Shown piece after piece: positions 8,565-17,631 of a stretch of DNA of 64,000 nt (positions are counted from its first letter, which is position 1; every line of letters begins with the position of its first letter). Below the pieces are notes generated by a model. That model saw nothing but the letters and a program-made list of their open reading frames with translations, was not told the origin of the DNA and searched no databases. The DNA comes from Massilia psychrophila (GTDB taxonomy: Bacteria > Pseudomonadota > Gammaproteobacteria > Burkholderiales > Burkholderiaceae_D). The DNA lies in contig NZ_PDOB01000024.1 in assembly GCF_002760665.1 (NCBI RefSeq), positions 1 through 64,000 on the forward strand. The letters run 5' to 3'. Both the position numbers and the translations under genes were made by a program.

Positions 8565-9398
8565 ATGCCGGAATTGCCAGAAGTCGAAGTCACGCGGCTC
8601 GGCATCGCGCCCCACCTCGAAGGCCGGCGGGTCGAAAGCGTGCTGCTGCGCCGCGACGGCCTGCGCTGGCCGTTCCCCCCTGCCCTGTCGGCCACGCTTG
8701 CCGGCCAGCGCATCCTGCTGACCGGCCGGCGCGGCAAGTACCTGTTGATCCATTTTGCCCATGGCACGCTGATCATCCACCTCGGTATGTCGGGTCATTT
8801 GCGCGTGCTGCCGCCCGGTACCGAGCCGAAAAAACACGACCATTTCGACCTCGTCGTCGAGGCCGGCGATGGCACGCAAGTGCTGCGCCTGCACGATCCG
8901 CGCCGCTTTGGCGCCGTGCTGTGGCATGCCAGCGACGACGGCGAACTCGGCCAGCACGTGCTGCTACGCGGCCTCGGCGTCGAACCGCTGGAGCCGGGGT
9001 TTTCCGGCGAGCTGATGTTTCGCGCCAGCCGCAAGCGCAGCGCGCCGGTCAAGCAATTCCTGCTGGCGGGCGATGTGGTGGTCGGGGTCGGCAACATCTA
9101 CGCCTGCGAAAGCCTGTTTCGGGCAGGCATTAATCCAAAGACAAGCGCCGGCCGTATATCGCGTGGCCGCTACGACAAGCTGGCAATTGCCATCCGCAAT
9201 ATCCTGGCCGAAGCCATCAATCAGGGCGGCAGCACGCTGCGCGATTTTATTGCGGTGAATGGCCAATCGGGGTATTTCCAACAGACGTATTTCGTCTATG
9301 ATCGTGAAGGAGTGCCGTGTCGCAACTGTGGCGCGCCGGTGCGCAGGATCGTGCAAGGGCAGCGTTCGACGTTTTACTGTGTGAATTGCCAAAAATAG
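8565..9398 (+). CDS. mutM: Formamidopyrimidine-DNA glycosylase
   Basis: A 277-residue Fpg enzyme that removes 8-oxoguanine and formamidopyrimidines from DNA and nicks the abasic site. The catalytic MPELPE N-terminus (Pro2 nucleophile, Glu3) is present, K58 in GRRGKY matches the conserved beta-hairpin lysine, and the C-terminal zinc finger has four cysteines (CRNCG...CVNC). It is the first gene of a plus-strand group mutM, dynamin-like gene and mutY. MutM and MutY both act against 8-oxoguanine mutagenesis. Confidence 0.97.
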   Translation: MPELPEVEVTRLGIAPHLEGRRVESVLLRRDGLRWPFPPALSATLAGQRILLTGRRGKYLLIHFAHGTLIIHLGMSGHLRVLPPGTEPKKHDHFDLVVEAGDGTQVLRLHDPRRFGAVLWHASDDGELGQHVLLRGLGVEPLEPGFSGELMFRASRKRSAPVKQFLLAGDVVVGVGNIYACESLFRAGINPKTSAGRISRGRYDKLAIAIRNILAEAINQGGSTLRDFIAVNGQSGYFQQTYFVYDREGVPCRNCGAPVRRIVQGQRSTFYCVNCQK

Positions 9399-9452
9399 AC
9401 GTAAAGGCCGCCAACCGCGGCGAAATAACAACGCAACAACGCAAGGTGAACG

Positions 9453-11387
9453 ATGGTGCAGGATTTCGAACAATACGGCGCATGGCGCCAGGGCGTGGTG
9501 GCCGCGCTCGAGAGCTACCAGATGTGGGTCAACGCGGCCGAACTGACCGACGGCGCCACCGCGCAGCGCATCGCGCGCGCGCTGGCGCGCCTCGCCGACG
9601 ACAAGCTGTCGGTCGCCTTCGTCGCCGAGTTCTCGCGCGGCAAATCCGAACTGATCAACGCCATTTTTTTCGCCGATTACGGCCAGCGCATCCTGCCGTC
9701 GGCCGCCGGGCGCACCACCATGTGCCCGACCGAACTGATGTACGATCCGGCCTGGCCGCCCTGCCTGCGCCTGCTGCCGATCGAAACGCGGGCAAGCAAC
9801 CTGTCCACTTCCGACTACCGCGACGACCCTGCCGCCTGGACCGTGCTGCCGCTGGCGCTGGCGCTGGATGCGGGAACCAGCCTGCACGAGACGTTCAAGC
9901 AGGTCAGCCTCACCAAGCAGGTCAGCGTCGCCGAAGCCCAAAGTTACGGCCTGTACGACGAGCGTGACCCCGACGTCGCCGCCACGCTGGACGCCGACGG
10001 CATGATCGAGATTTCGCTGTGGCGCCATGCGATCATCAATTTTCCTCATCCGCTGCTCAAGCAAGGCCTGGTGATCCTCGACACGCCGGGCCTGAACGCG
10101 ATCGGCACCGAACCCGAACTGACGCTGAACCTGATCCCGAACGCGCACGCGGTGCTGTTCATCCTGGCCGCCGAAACCGGCGTGACCAAAAGCGACATCG
10201 AAGTGTGGCGCACCCATATCGGCGCCGGCGCCGGCCGCATTGTCGTACTCAACAAGATCGACGCGATGTGGGACGAACTGAAGTCAGAAGCGCAAAACGA
10301 CGCCGAGATCGAACGCCAGCAGGCCAGCGTTGCCCATTTGCTCGGCCTCGAGCCGCACCAGGTGTATCCGGTGTCGGCGCAGAAGGCGCTGGTCGCCAAG
10401 ATCAACGACGACATGGCGCTGCTGAAAAAAAGCCGCCTTGGCACGCTCGAAGCGGCGCTGTTCAACGAGCTCATTCCGGCCAAGCAGGACATCATCCGCC
10501 AGCAGCTGGCCGACGACATGGCGCGGCTGGTCGGCGCCCAGCAGGCGATGATCGGCGCGCGCATCCGCGACCTGGTCGAGCAACTGCAGGAACTGAAAAG
10601 CCTGCGCGGCAAGAACCAGGGCGTGATCGCGCACATGATGCGCCGCATCGACATCGAGAAGAAGGAATTCGACGCCAGCCTGGTCAAGCTTGCCGGCACC
10701 CGTTCGGTGTTCGCGCGCCTGTCGACGGAGCTCTTCACCACGCTAGGCATGGCCGCCGTGCAGCAGGAAATCGACGCCGTGCGCGACGCCATGCAGGCAA
10801 GCCGCTTCGCCACCGGCATGCGCGCGCCGGTCAAGTATTTTTTCGACCAGGCCAAGGTCAACCTGGACGATTCGGCCCGCAAGATCGCCGAAATCGGCGA
10901 GATGATGGAATCGATGTACCGCAAGTTCTCGACCGAGCACGGGCTGGCGCTGTCGCTGCCGATGGCCTTCTCGCTCGACAAGTACCGGCACGACATCGAC
11001 GCCATCGAAGCGGTCTACCTGAAGCAGTTCGGCACCGCCACCCTGATCATGACCAGCCGCGGCACGCTGATGGAACGCTTTTTCGATTCGATCGCCTCGC
11101 GCGTGCGGCGCACCTACCGCGGCGCCAACGCCGACGCCGAGGCGTGGCTGAAGGTGATCATGGCGCCGCTCGAAGCACAGATCCGCCAGCACAAGGAACA
11201 GCTCAAGCACCGGCTGGCGTCGATCCAGCGCATCCATGACGCCACCGACAGCCTGGAACACAAGATCGAGGCGTTCGAGGCGTCTCACCGCGACCTCGAA
11301 AAAGTCAGGGCCCAGTTGCACCAGCTGGCAGGTGGCGTGACGCTGGCGCTGCAGTCGCAGCTGGCGCCATTGAAGACAGCGGCGTGA
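9453..11387 (+). CDS. Dynamin-like GTPase
   Basis: A 644-residue protein with a full dynamin-type GTPase domain. The P-loop has SRGKS at 61-65 (the first Gly of the usual motif is Ala), a G2 Thr lies in GRTTMCPTE (about 87-95), G3 is DTPG at 210-213, and G4 is NKID at 267-270. The C-terminal half is long and helical, consistent with the stalk and coiled-coil of bacterial dynamin-like proteins. Such proteins bind or remodel membranes; none is assigned to base-excision repair. It lies 54 bp after mutM and 10 bp before mutY, so all three are probably co-transcribed. There is no signal peptide and no obvious transmembrane helix, so it is likely cytosolic or peripheral. Cellular role unknown. Confidence 0.88.
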   Translation: MVQDFEQYGAWRQGVVAALESYQMWVNAAELTDGATAQRIARALARLADDKLSVAFVAEFSRGKSELINAIFFADYGQRILPSAAGRTTMCPTELMYDPAWPPCLRLLPIETRASNLSTSDYRDDPAAWTVLPLALALDAGTSLHETFKQVSLTKQVSVAEAQSYGLYDERDPDVAATLDADGMIEISLWRHAIINFPHPLLKQGLVILDTPGLNAIGTEPELTLNLIPNAHAVLFILAAETGVTKSDIEVWRTHIGAGAGRIVVLNKIDAMWDELKSEAQNDAEIERQQASVAHLLGLEPHQVYPVSAQKALVAKINDDMALLKKSRLGTLEAALFNELIPAKQDIIRQQLADDMARLVGAQQAMIGARIRDLVEQLQELKSLRGKNQGVIAHMMRRIDIEKKEFDASLVKLAGTRSVFARLSTELFTTLGMAAVQQEIDAVRDAMQASRFATGMRAPVKYFFDQAKVNLDDSARKIAEIGEMMESMYRKFSTEHGLALSLPMAFSLDKYRHDIDAIEAVYLKQFGTATLIMTSRGTLMERFFDSIASRVRRTYRGANADAEAWLKVIMAPLEAQIRQHKEQLKHRLASIQRIHDATDSLEHKIEAFEASHRDLEKVRAQLHQLAGGVTLALQSQLAPLKTAA

Positions 11388-11397
11388 AGGTGACGAC

Positions 11398-12492
11398 ATG
11401 AAGCGGCTGACCGAATTCGACCAGTTCGCCGACCCGACGTTTTCAAGCGCCGTCGTCGACTGGCAGCGCCAGCATGGCCGCCATGCGCTGCCGTGGCAAA
11501 ACACCACCGACGCCTACCGCATCTGGCTGTCCGAGATCATGCTGCAGCAAACCCAGGTTAGCGCGGTGCTGGGGTATTACGCCCGCTTCCTCGATCGCTT
11601 TCCTACTTTGCTTGCGCTGGCCGAAGCGCCGCAGTCCGACGTGATGGCGCTGTGGAGCGGGCTTGGTTACTACACCCGGGCACGCAACCTGCACGCCTGC
11701 GCGCGGCGCGTGGCATCCGAATACGGCGGCGTGTTCCCGAGCGACCCGAAGCTGCTGGCCGGCCTGCCGGGCATCGGCCGTTCGACCGCCGCCGCGATTT
11801 CGGCCTTTTCGAGCGGTACCCGCGCCGCCATTTTGGACGGCAACGTCAAGCGCGTGTTCGCGCGCGTGTTCGGCATCGACCAGTACCCCGGCATCAAGGC
11901 GGTGGAAGACGTGCTGTGGCGGCGCGCCGAAGCGTTGCTGCCCGACAGCGGCATCGAAAGTTACACGCAGGGGCTGATGGATCTGGGCGCGACCTTGTGC
12001 AAGCGCTCATCGCCCGATTGCGCGCGCTGCCCGCTGCGCGAGCGCTGCGTCGCGTTTGCGCTTGGGCGCACCGCCGAACTGCCGGTGCGCAAACCCAAAA
12101 AGACCAATCCCGAAAAGCGCGCGGCGATGCTGGTGATTTTTGATGCCGGCCAGGTGCTGCTCGAGCAGCGTGCCGGCAGCGGCATCTGGGGCGGCTTGCT
12201 GTCGCTGCCAGAAGTGGACGGGCATGGCGACTTCGATGCGCCGATGCCGGATGCGCTGGCGGCGGCCGGCCGCTTCGGCGTGGTGGAGGAAGTGCAGGCG
12301 CTGCTCCCGCTGGTGCACGTTTTTACGCACTACAAGCTGCATATTTATCCGCACAGGATCGCGCTGGGGCAACGCTCGGCGCCGGAACCGCGGTATGTTT
12401 GGTGGGATTTGGCGGAAATCGAAAAAGCGCCGCTGCCGGCGCCGGTGAAAAAGCTGCTGGTCCAGCTCACGCAGCCGGCCCTGTTCATTTGA
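11398..12492 (+). CDS. mutY: A/G-specific adenine glycosylase MutY
   Basis: A 364-residue glycosylase that removes adenine mispaired with 8-oxoguanine. Visible are the catalytic Glu46 in LSEIMLQQTQV, the HhH motif LPGIGRSTA (about 123-131), the second catalytic Asp147 in ILDGNV, and the iron-sulfur cluster ligands C201, C208, C211 and C217 (C-x6-C-x2-C-x5-C). The C-terminal third (about 235-360) is the NUDIX-like domain that recognises 8-oxoG. It begins 10 bp after the dynamin-like gene. Confidence 0.97.
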   Translation: MKRLTEFDQFADPTFSSAVVDWQRQHGRHALPWQNTTDAYRIWLSEIMLQQTQVSAVLGYYARFLDRFPTLLALAEAPQSDVMALWSGLGYYTRARNLHACARRVASEYGGVFPSDPKLLAGLPGIGRSTAAAISAFSSGTRAAILDGNVKRVFARVFGIDQYPGIKAVEDVLWRRAEALLPDSGIESYTQGLMDLGATLCKRSSPDCARCPLRERCVAFALGRTAELPVRKPKKTNPEKRAAMLVIFDAGQVLLEQRAGSGIWGGLLSLPEVDGHGDFDAPMPDALAAAGRFGVVEEVQALLPLVHVFTHYKLHIYPHRIALGQRSAPEPRYVWWDLAEIEKAPLPAPVKKLLVQLTQPALFI

Positions 12493-12510
12493 GCCGCTAA
12501 CCCAGAGACC

Positions 12511-12629
12511 GTCATCCTGGCGCACGCGGGGATCAAATTTGCCCGATTAGTTGACCATTTTTTTAACGGACGAAGCCAGGCATTGTCGATATTTGCGAAA
12601 AATTGGGTCCCCGCATTCGCGAGGACGAC
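12511..12629. repeat. Inverted pair of about 30-bp dispersed-type repeats
   Basis: The 30 bases at 12511-12540 match the reverse complement of 12600-12629 at 24 of 30 positions, sharing the core GCGGGGA and the ending AATTT. This has the look of the short palindromic elements scattered between genes in many proteobacteria. Short frames in this stretch are by-products of the repeat and are not called as genes. Confidence 0.6.
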
Positions 12630-12689
12630 GTGTCAGTTGTGGCCATTCGCCCTTTTGCGACACACTCTTTCGCGAAGACGACGTGTCAA
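12616..12689. repeat. Two direct repeats of 21 bp at the dgt 3' end
   Basis: TTCGCGAGGACGACGTGTCA (12616-12635) recurs with one change at 12669-12688, 53 bp further on. The second copy runs over the dgt stop codon (12686-12688), so the last codon of dgt is part of a repeat copy. Confidence 0.6.
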
Positions 12690-13822
12690 AGTTCGTCGAT
12701 CGAAAAAATGCGCCGGTGCTCGCGAATGGCATAACGGTCCGTCATGCCGGCGATGTAGTCGGAGATCTTGCGGGCCTGCTTGGCGACGTCGCCGCCGCCA
12801 ACCTGGTAGTCCGGCGGCAGCAACACCGGGTCCTGCATGAACGCGCCAAACAGGTCATTCACGATGCGGCTGGCCTTGACGCGCGTCCGGTTGACCTTGT
12901 AATGGCGGTACAGGTTGCCGTGCAGGAAACGCTTGAGGGCGGAGGTGTCGGCGCGCATGGCGTCGGAGAAGCGGATCAGCGGCGAACAGGCGCGCACCTC
13001 GTCGATGCTTTGCGGCGCCGCGTCGGCGATCAGCGCCTGGGACGTCTCGACGACGTCGGCCGTCATCACGGTGATCATCCGGCGCGACGTTTCGTACAGC
13101 GCGCGCCGGCCCGGCAGGCCTGGATACTGCGCTTCGACGGCGTGGCGGTGGCGCGCGAACAGATCGACTTCTTCCATTTGCGCCATCGTGATCAGGCCGG
13201 AGCGCAGGCCGTCGTCGATGTCGTGGTTGTTGTACGCGATTTCGTCGGCCAGGTTGGTCAATTGCGCTTCCAGGCTCGGCTCGGTGCGTTTGAGGAAGCG
13301 GTGGCCGACTTCGCCGAGCTGGCGCGCGTTCGCCTGCGAGCAATGCTTGAGGATGCCTTCGCGCGTTTCGAACATCAGGTTCAGGCCGTCGAAGGCGCCG
13401 TAGTGCTCCTCGAGCGAATCGACCACGCGCAGGCTTTGCAGGTTGTGCTCGAAGCCGCCGTAATCAGCCATGCATTCGTTGAGCACGTCCTGGCCGACAT
13501 GGCCGAACGGCGTGTGGCCGACGTCGTGCGCCAGCGAGATCGCTTCGACCAGGTCTTCGTTCAGCTGCAGGCTGCGCGCCAGGGTGCGGCCGATCTGCGC
13601 CACTTCGATCGAGTGCGTCAGCCGGGTGCGAAACAGGTCGCCTTCGTGGTTGAGGAAGACCTGGGTCTTGTACTCGAGGCGGCGAAAAGCGGTCGAGTGA
13701 ATGATGCGGTCGCGGTCGCGCTGGAATTCGCTGCGCGAGCCGGCCGGCGCCTCGGCGAACTGGCGTCCGCGTCCGCGCGCCGAGTGCGCGGCGTACGGGG
13801 CGAGGCGGTCATCGAAGTTCAT
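12686..13822 (-). CDS. dgt: Deoxyguanosinetriphosphate triphosphohydrolase-like protein
   Basis: A 378-residue HD-domain dNTPase that hydrolyses dNTPs to deoxynucleoside and tripolyphosphate. The metal-binding HD residues are visible: H70 (LTHSIEV), H99-D100 ([13 protein letters not shown]) and a later Asp in [12 protein letters not shown]. The N-terminal [27 protein letters not shown] is diagnostic of the Dgt family. It starts 1 bp after the aroKB stop, so it is part of the pil-aro operon. Substrate range is not predictable from sequence. Confidence 0.93.
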   Translation of the reverse strand: MNFDDRLAPYAAHSARGRGRQFAEAPAGSRSEFQRDRDRIIHSTAFRRLEYKTQVFLNHEGDLFRTRLTHSIEVAQIGRTLARSLQLNEDLVEAISLAHDVGHTPFGHVGQDVLNECMADYGGFEHNLQSLRVVDSLEEHYGAFDGLNLMFETREGILKHCSQANARQLGEVGHRFLKRTEPSLEAQLTNLADEIAYNNHDIDDGLRSGLITMAQMEEVDLFARHRHAVEAQYPGLPGRRALYETSRRMITVMTADVVETSQALIADAAPQSIDEVRACSPLIRFSDAMRADTSALKRFLHGNLYRHYKVNRTRVKASRIVNDLFGAFMQDPVLLPPDYQVGGGDVAKQARKISDYIAGMTDRYAIREHRRIFSIDEL

Positions 13823-13823
13823 G

Positions 13824-15497
13824 TCAGGCGCTGCAGGCGGCCAGCGTTTCGAGCAGCAGCTCGCGCGGCGCGCCGCCGATGCTCGGGCTGCCCAGCGGCT
13901 TGAGCAGGATGAACTTGATCGCGCCGCCTTCGTTTTTCTTGTCCACTTCCATCAGCTCGACCCAACGCTCAAAGCTGAACTTGGGCGCCACCGTCGGCAG
14001 GCCGGCGGCGGCCACCAGGTCGCGCATGCGCGCCACCGTCGCTTCGTCGACCAGCCCCATGCGGCGCGACAGGTCGGCCGCCATCACCATGCCGCAGCCA
14101 ACCGCCTCGCCGTGCAGCCATGCGCCGTAGCCAAGGCCGTTTTCGATGGCGTGGCCAAAGGTGTGTCCGAAATTGAGGATGGCGCGCAAGCCGCCTTCGC
14201 GCTCGTCCTGGCGCACCACTTCGGCCTTGATTTCGCACGAGCGGGCAATCGCGTGCGCCAGCGCGGCCTGGTCGCGCGCCATCAGCTTGCCGATATTGCG
14301 CTCGACCCACTCGAACAAGGCGAGGTCGATGATGGCGCCGTGCTTGATCACTTCGGCCAGTCCGGCCGACAGTTCGCGCGCCGGCAGCGTCGCCAGGGTG
14401 GCGGTATCGGCCAACACCGCGCGCGGCTGGTAGAAGGCGCCGATCATGTTCTTGCCGAGCGGGTGGTTGATGCCGGTCTTGCCGCCGACCGAGGAGTCGA
14501 CCTGCGCCAGCAGCGTGGTCGGCACCTGCACGAACGGCACGCCGCGCATGTAGCTGGCCGCGGCGTAGCCGGTCAGGTCGCCGATCACGCCGCCGCCAAG
14601 CGCCACCAGCGTCGTCTTGCGATCGCACTTGTTGGCCAGCAGCGCGTCGAAGATCTGCATCAGCGAGGCGTGGTTCTTGTACTGTTCGCCGTCCGGCAGG
14701 ATGATCTCGATCACGTCCAGCCCGGCCGCGCGCAAGGGCGCCGCGACCGTGTCGAGATACAAAGGCGCGACGGTGGTGTTGGTGACGATGGCGACCCGGC
14801 GGCTCTTGACGTGACGCGCCAGCAGCGCCGGGTCGGCCAGCAGGTTGACGCCGATCGCGATCGGATAGCTGCGCTCGCCCAAGTCGACGTTGAGCGTGAA
14901 GGTGGATGCCGGGATGGGCAGCGAGGTGGTCGAAGCGTTCATTGATGGGTCGGACGCGAGAGCTTGCGCGAGGCGTGCGGCTTCGAGCAGGTCCAGCTGG
15001 TCCAGAATGGTCTGAACCATCGATTGTACGTTAGGACGGCCGGTGTCGATGACCAGCCTGGCAATTTCGCGGTACAAAGGCTCGCGCTGGGCCATCAGTT
15101 CTTCGAGCCGGCGGCGTGGATCGGCGGTCTGCAGCAGTGGGCGGCTCTTGTCGTTCGACACGCGCAGCATGATGCTGTGGACGCTGGCGCGCAGGTAAAT
15201 CACGGTGCCGCGCGCGGCAAGAATGGCGCGCGTCTGCGCGTCGAGGACGGCGCCGCCGCCGGTGGCCAGCACCACGCCGTCTTCGGCGCACAGGTCGCGG
15301 ATGATTTCCGCCTCACGGCGCCGGAAGCTGTCTTCGCCCTCGATTTCGAAGATCCACGGAATCGAGGCGCCAGTGCGGGCCTCGATCTCGTGGTCCGAGT
15401 CGATGAAGCGTTTGCCCAGTTTGCGGGCGAGGATGCGGCCGATTGTCGTCTTGCCAGCCCCCATCAGTCCTACGAGATAGATATTTCCAGATTTCAC
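13824..15497 (-). CDS. aroKB: Bifunctional shikimate kinase / 3-dehydroquinate synthase (AroK-AroB fusion)
   Basis: One unbroken frame of 557 residues encodes two shikimate-pathway enzymes. Residues 1-175 are shikimate kinase (P-loop GLMGAGKT at 10-17, DSD at 33-35, GGGAV lid region). Residues about 199-557 are 3-dehydroquinate synthase (NAD-site GGGVIGD, metal-ligand region [21 protein letters not shown]). A short Ala/Ser/Pro linker (about 176-198) joins them. The Met at 186 in the linker has no ribosome binding site, which favours a true fusion. The start is taken as GTG at 15497, giving the standard [18 protein letters not shown]; it shares one base with the TAG of the upstream gene (TAGTG), implying coupled translation. 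A start at 15575 would overlap the upstream gene by 79 bp. Confidence 0.93.
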   Translation of the reverse strand: MKSGNIYLVGLMGAGKTTIGRILARKLGKRFIDSDHEIEARTGASIPWIFEIEGEDSFRRREAEIIRDLCAEDGVVLATGGGAVLDAQTRAILAARGTVIYLRASVHSIMLRVSNDKSRPLLQTADPRRRLEELMAQREPLYREIARLVIDTGRPNVQSMVQTILDQLDLLEAARLAQALASDPSMNASTTSLPIPASTFTLNVDLGERSYPIAIGVNLLADPALLARHVKSRRVAIVTNTTVAPLYLDTVAAPLRAAGLDVIEIILPDGEQYKNHASLMQIFDALLANKCDRKTTLVALGGGVIGDLTGYAAASYMRGVPFVQVPTTLLAQVDSSVGGKTGINHPLGKNMIGAFYQPRAVLADTATLATLPARELSAGLAEVIKHGAIIDLALFEWVERNIGKLMARDQAALAHAIARSCEIKAEVVRQDEREGGLRAILNFGHTFGHAIENGLGYGAWLHGEAVGCGMVMAADLSRRMGLVDEATVARMRDLVAAAGLPTVAPKFSFERWVELMEVDKKNEGGAIKFILLKPLGSPSIGGAPRELLLETLAACSA

Positions 15498-17602
15498 TAT
15501 TTTGATTTGAACGGGAACAGCGTCGCGGTACCTTTCGGTGTCGTCACCTTGACCGAAAAATAGCCGGGAGCGCAATTCGCGTCCGGTTTAATGTTCACGG
15601 TATGAATGGTACCGCCAATTGCGTTGGTCGATGGAACTTTGTCTGGCGAAAACGTCAATGGTGCCAATTTATCCGCGTCGACGGCACCCACGGTGGTGCC
15701 GAAAGGCATCGGGTTGTTGTTGATATCGAACAGACGGAACGATAGCGGCTGGACCGAGCAAGAGGTACCGGCGACACCGGCGATCAGGCTCGGGTCGCCG
15801 TCCGCCGTGGTCCAGTCGCGGCAGACTTCGCCGCTGCAGAATTGCCGCACCATCCGCGGCACCGAGCCGCTGAAGGTCACTTCGAAGGCGCGCCGGATGT
15901 AAGTGATGCCGAACGAAGCCGGGCCGGCGACGCGGAAGTCGGTATGGTTGTACGGGAACGGCTGGTCGCCGTTGGCCGCATCGTAGCTGCCGTCGAGCCA
16001 GTCGCCTGGCATCGCGCCGGTGGTCGGCCCGAGCTTGCCGGAATCGAGGAAAGCGTCGCCCAGCGCCTCGAACGGCTCGCCGCCGTCGCGCGGGCAGGTA
16101 TCGACCAGCGGCCGGTAGAGCCCCGGCCCGCTGAAGGCGGGGCAACTGTATTGGCCATCGCCGTTGCTGTCGATAAATGTCGGAATGCCTTGGGCGAACG
16201 CCAGCACCGTTACACGGCCGTTCCTCGGCCGGAATTCCTGGCTCTTGAGCGGCACCGTGCAGAAGCCGTCCTTGGTGGTGCAAGCGCCTTGCAACGAGCT
16301 GCCGATGGCGCCGCCTTCGGTGACGAAATTGATGGCAGTGCCGTCCGACACCTTGTTGCCGTACTGGTCGGCCAGCGCCACGGTGATGTTGCTCACTTCG
16401 CCGTCACTGAGCCATCCCTCGATGTTAAAGCTGTCGGCACTCATCGACATCGACTTCTGGATCGGCAGGCCGGTCGAGATCGTCAATGCATCTGACAGGC
16501 CGCTGATGGTGACGCCATTGCGGGTCGCTTCGGCAGTCACCCGCACCGGCGTCGGGATGGTGCCGGACGAGACCATCGTGTTGACGTTGCCGGTGCTGTC
16601 GGTGGTGGCGATCGCCGGCGTCACTGCCAGACCGCCGGTATTTGTGGTGGCGGTGAACCTGACTTCGACGCCGGCCAGGCCGTTGTTGTGCTGATCAACC
16701 ACGCGGAACGTCAGCTGGGCCGCTTCGGAACGGCCGAGGCCGCCCGAGCCCTTGAGTACGATCGATGTGCCGGTCAGGTTCGAGCCGACGAACTGCACGG
16801 TGCCGATATTGGCGGCGTCGACCTTCACATCGATGGACTGGGAAGAGTTGCCGACAGCGACGGTGATAACGTCGTTGACGCGCCGGCAGCCGTTATTCGT
16901 GTAGGTAGCCAGTTGGACGCCGTTGGCCAGCGTGCCCGGCACCAACGTAGCGAGGCCATCGCCGACGCACAACGACGACATCGTCAGGCCGACGACGTTA
17001 TTGACCGGCTGGCCGCCGCTGGTGATCGGAATGTTCAGCGACAAGGTCGAAAAGGCCGGCAGGCTGCCGACTGGCTTCGGATCGAAAGTCAATGCGCCCA
17101 CCGTCAACGGTGCGGCGCCGACAGCGATATTCGACGACGCAGTGGCGGTCTTGCTGTCGATGACAGAAGTAGCGCTAATCGCCACCGCGCCGGAAGCGGT
17201 GACGCTGGCCGGCTTGATGGTAATTACCGCCACGCCTGCCGCATCGGTCAGCACTGAACCCGATGCTGGGGTGAATTCAACCAAGGCGTCGCTGGTGGTG
17301 AACTTGACGATGGCGCCGGCCACGGGCGCGCCGGTGGCGGTGGTAAGAGTTGACTTGACCGTGCCGCTCTGGCCGCCCGACAGCGTGGTGATGGCGTTGC
17401 CGCCGCCGTCGACGATGGCCAGCTTGATTGCCGGACCCTGCCCTACCGTACCGGCACCGGTGCCGGGGCCGGCGCCGGTGGACATCCCCGGCGAGCCGCC
17501 GCCGCCGCCGCAGGCGGCCAGCGTCGCCGCGATCAGACCGACGGCCGAGTAGCGGGCAAGCGTGGCAAGGGTGGCGAGCGGATGGTCTAGATTCGGGCGC
17601 AT
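15497..17602 (-). CDS. Large Ig-like (bacterial Ig/invasin-type) lipoprotein of unknown role
   Basis: A 701-residue protein with a lipobox (LAAC, Cys31) followed by a Gly-rich stretch and a Gly/Ser/Pro linker, so it is likely anchored in a membrane as a lipoprotein. At least three bacterial Ig-like modules can be recognised (about 65-160, 290-375 and 385-475), each with a pattern such as [16 protein letters not shown] or [15 protein letters not shown] followed by a TDSTGNV- or TDAAGVA-type turn. A DSNGDG motif at 478-483 resembles a calcium-binding loop. Ten further cysteines lie between residues 212 and 677 and could pair in the periplasm. It sits between pilQ and aroKB in the pil operon (29 bp from pilQ, 1-base overlap with aroKB). 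A role in pilus assembly, adhesion or anchoring is suggested only by position. Confidence 0.82.
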   Translation of the reverse strand: MRPNLDHPLATLATLARYSAVGLIAATLAACGGGGGSPGMSTGAGPGTGAGTVGQGPAIKLAIVDGGGNAITTLSGGQSGTVKSTLTTATGAPVAGAIVKFTTSDALVEFTPASGSVLTDAAGVAVITIKPASVTASGAVAISATSVIDSKTATASSNIAVGAAPLTVGALTFDPKPVGSLPAFSTLSLNIPITSGGQPVNNVVGLTMSSLCVGDGLATLVPGTLANGVQLATYTNNGCRRVNDVITVAVGNSSQSIDVKVDAANIGTVQFVGSNLTGTSIVLKGSGGLGRSEAAQLTFRVVDQHNNGLAGVEVRFTATTNTGGLAVTPAIATTDSTGNVNTMVSSGTIPTPVRVTAEATRNGVTISGLSDALTISTGLPIQKSMSMSADSFNIEGWLSDGEVSNITVALADQYGNKVSDGTAINFVTEGGAIGSSLQGACTTKDGFCTVPLKSQEFRPRNGRVTVLAFAQGIPTFIDSNGDGQYSCPAFSGPGLYRPLVDTCPRDGGEPFEALGDAFLDSGKLGPTTGAMPGDWLDGSYDAANGDQPFPYNHTDFRVAGPASFGITYIRRAFEVTFSGSVPRMVRQFCSGEVCRDWTTADGDPSLIAGVAGTSCSVQPLSFRLFDINNNPMPFGTTVGAVDADKLAPLTFSPDKVPSTNAIGGTIHTVNIKPDANCAPGYFSVKVTTPKGTATLFPFKSK

Positions 17603-17631
17603 GGCAATTCCAGTATTATTTTTATGAGGGA

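Noticed and set aside
12547-12732. Short minus-strand frame at the mutY-dgt junction
   Set aside because: Made of repeat sequence; frames of this type recur wherever such repeats lie and overlap the dgt end.
15498-15575. Longer start for aroKB (26 extra residues)
   Set aside because: It would overlap the upstream gene by 79 bp, and the added residues do not belong to the shikimate kinase family.
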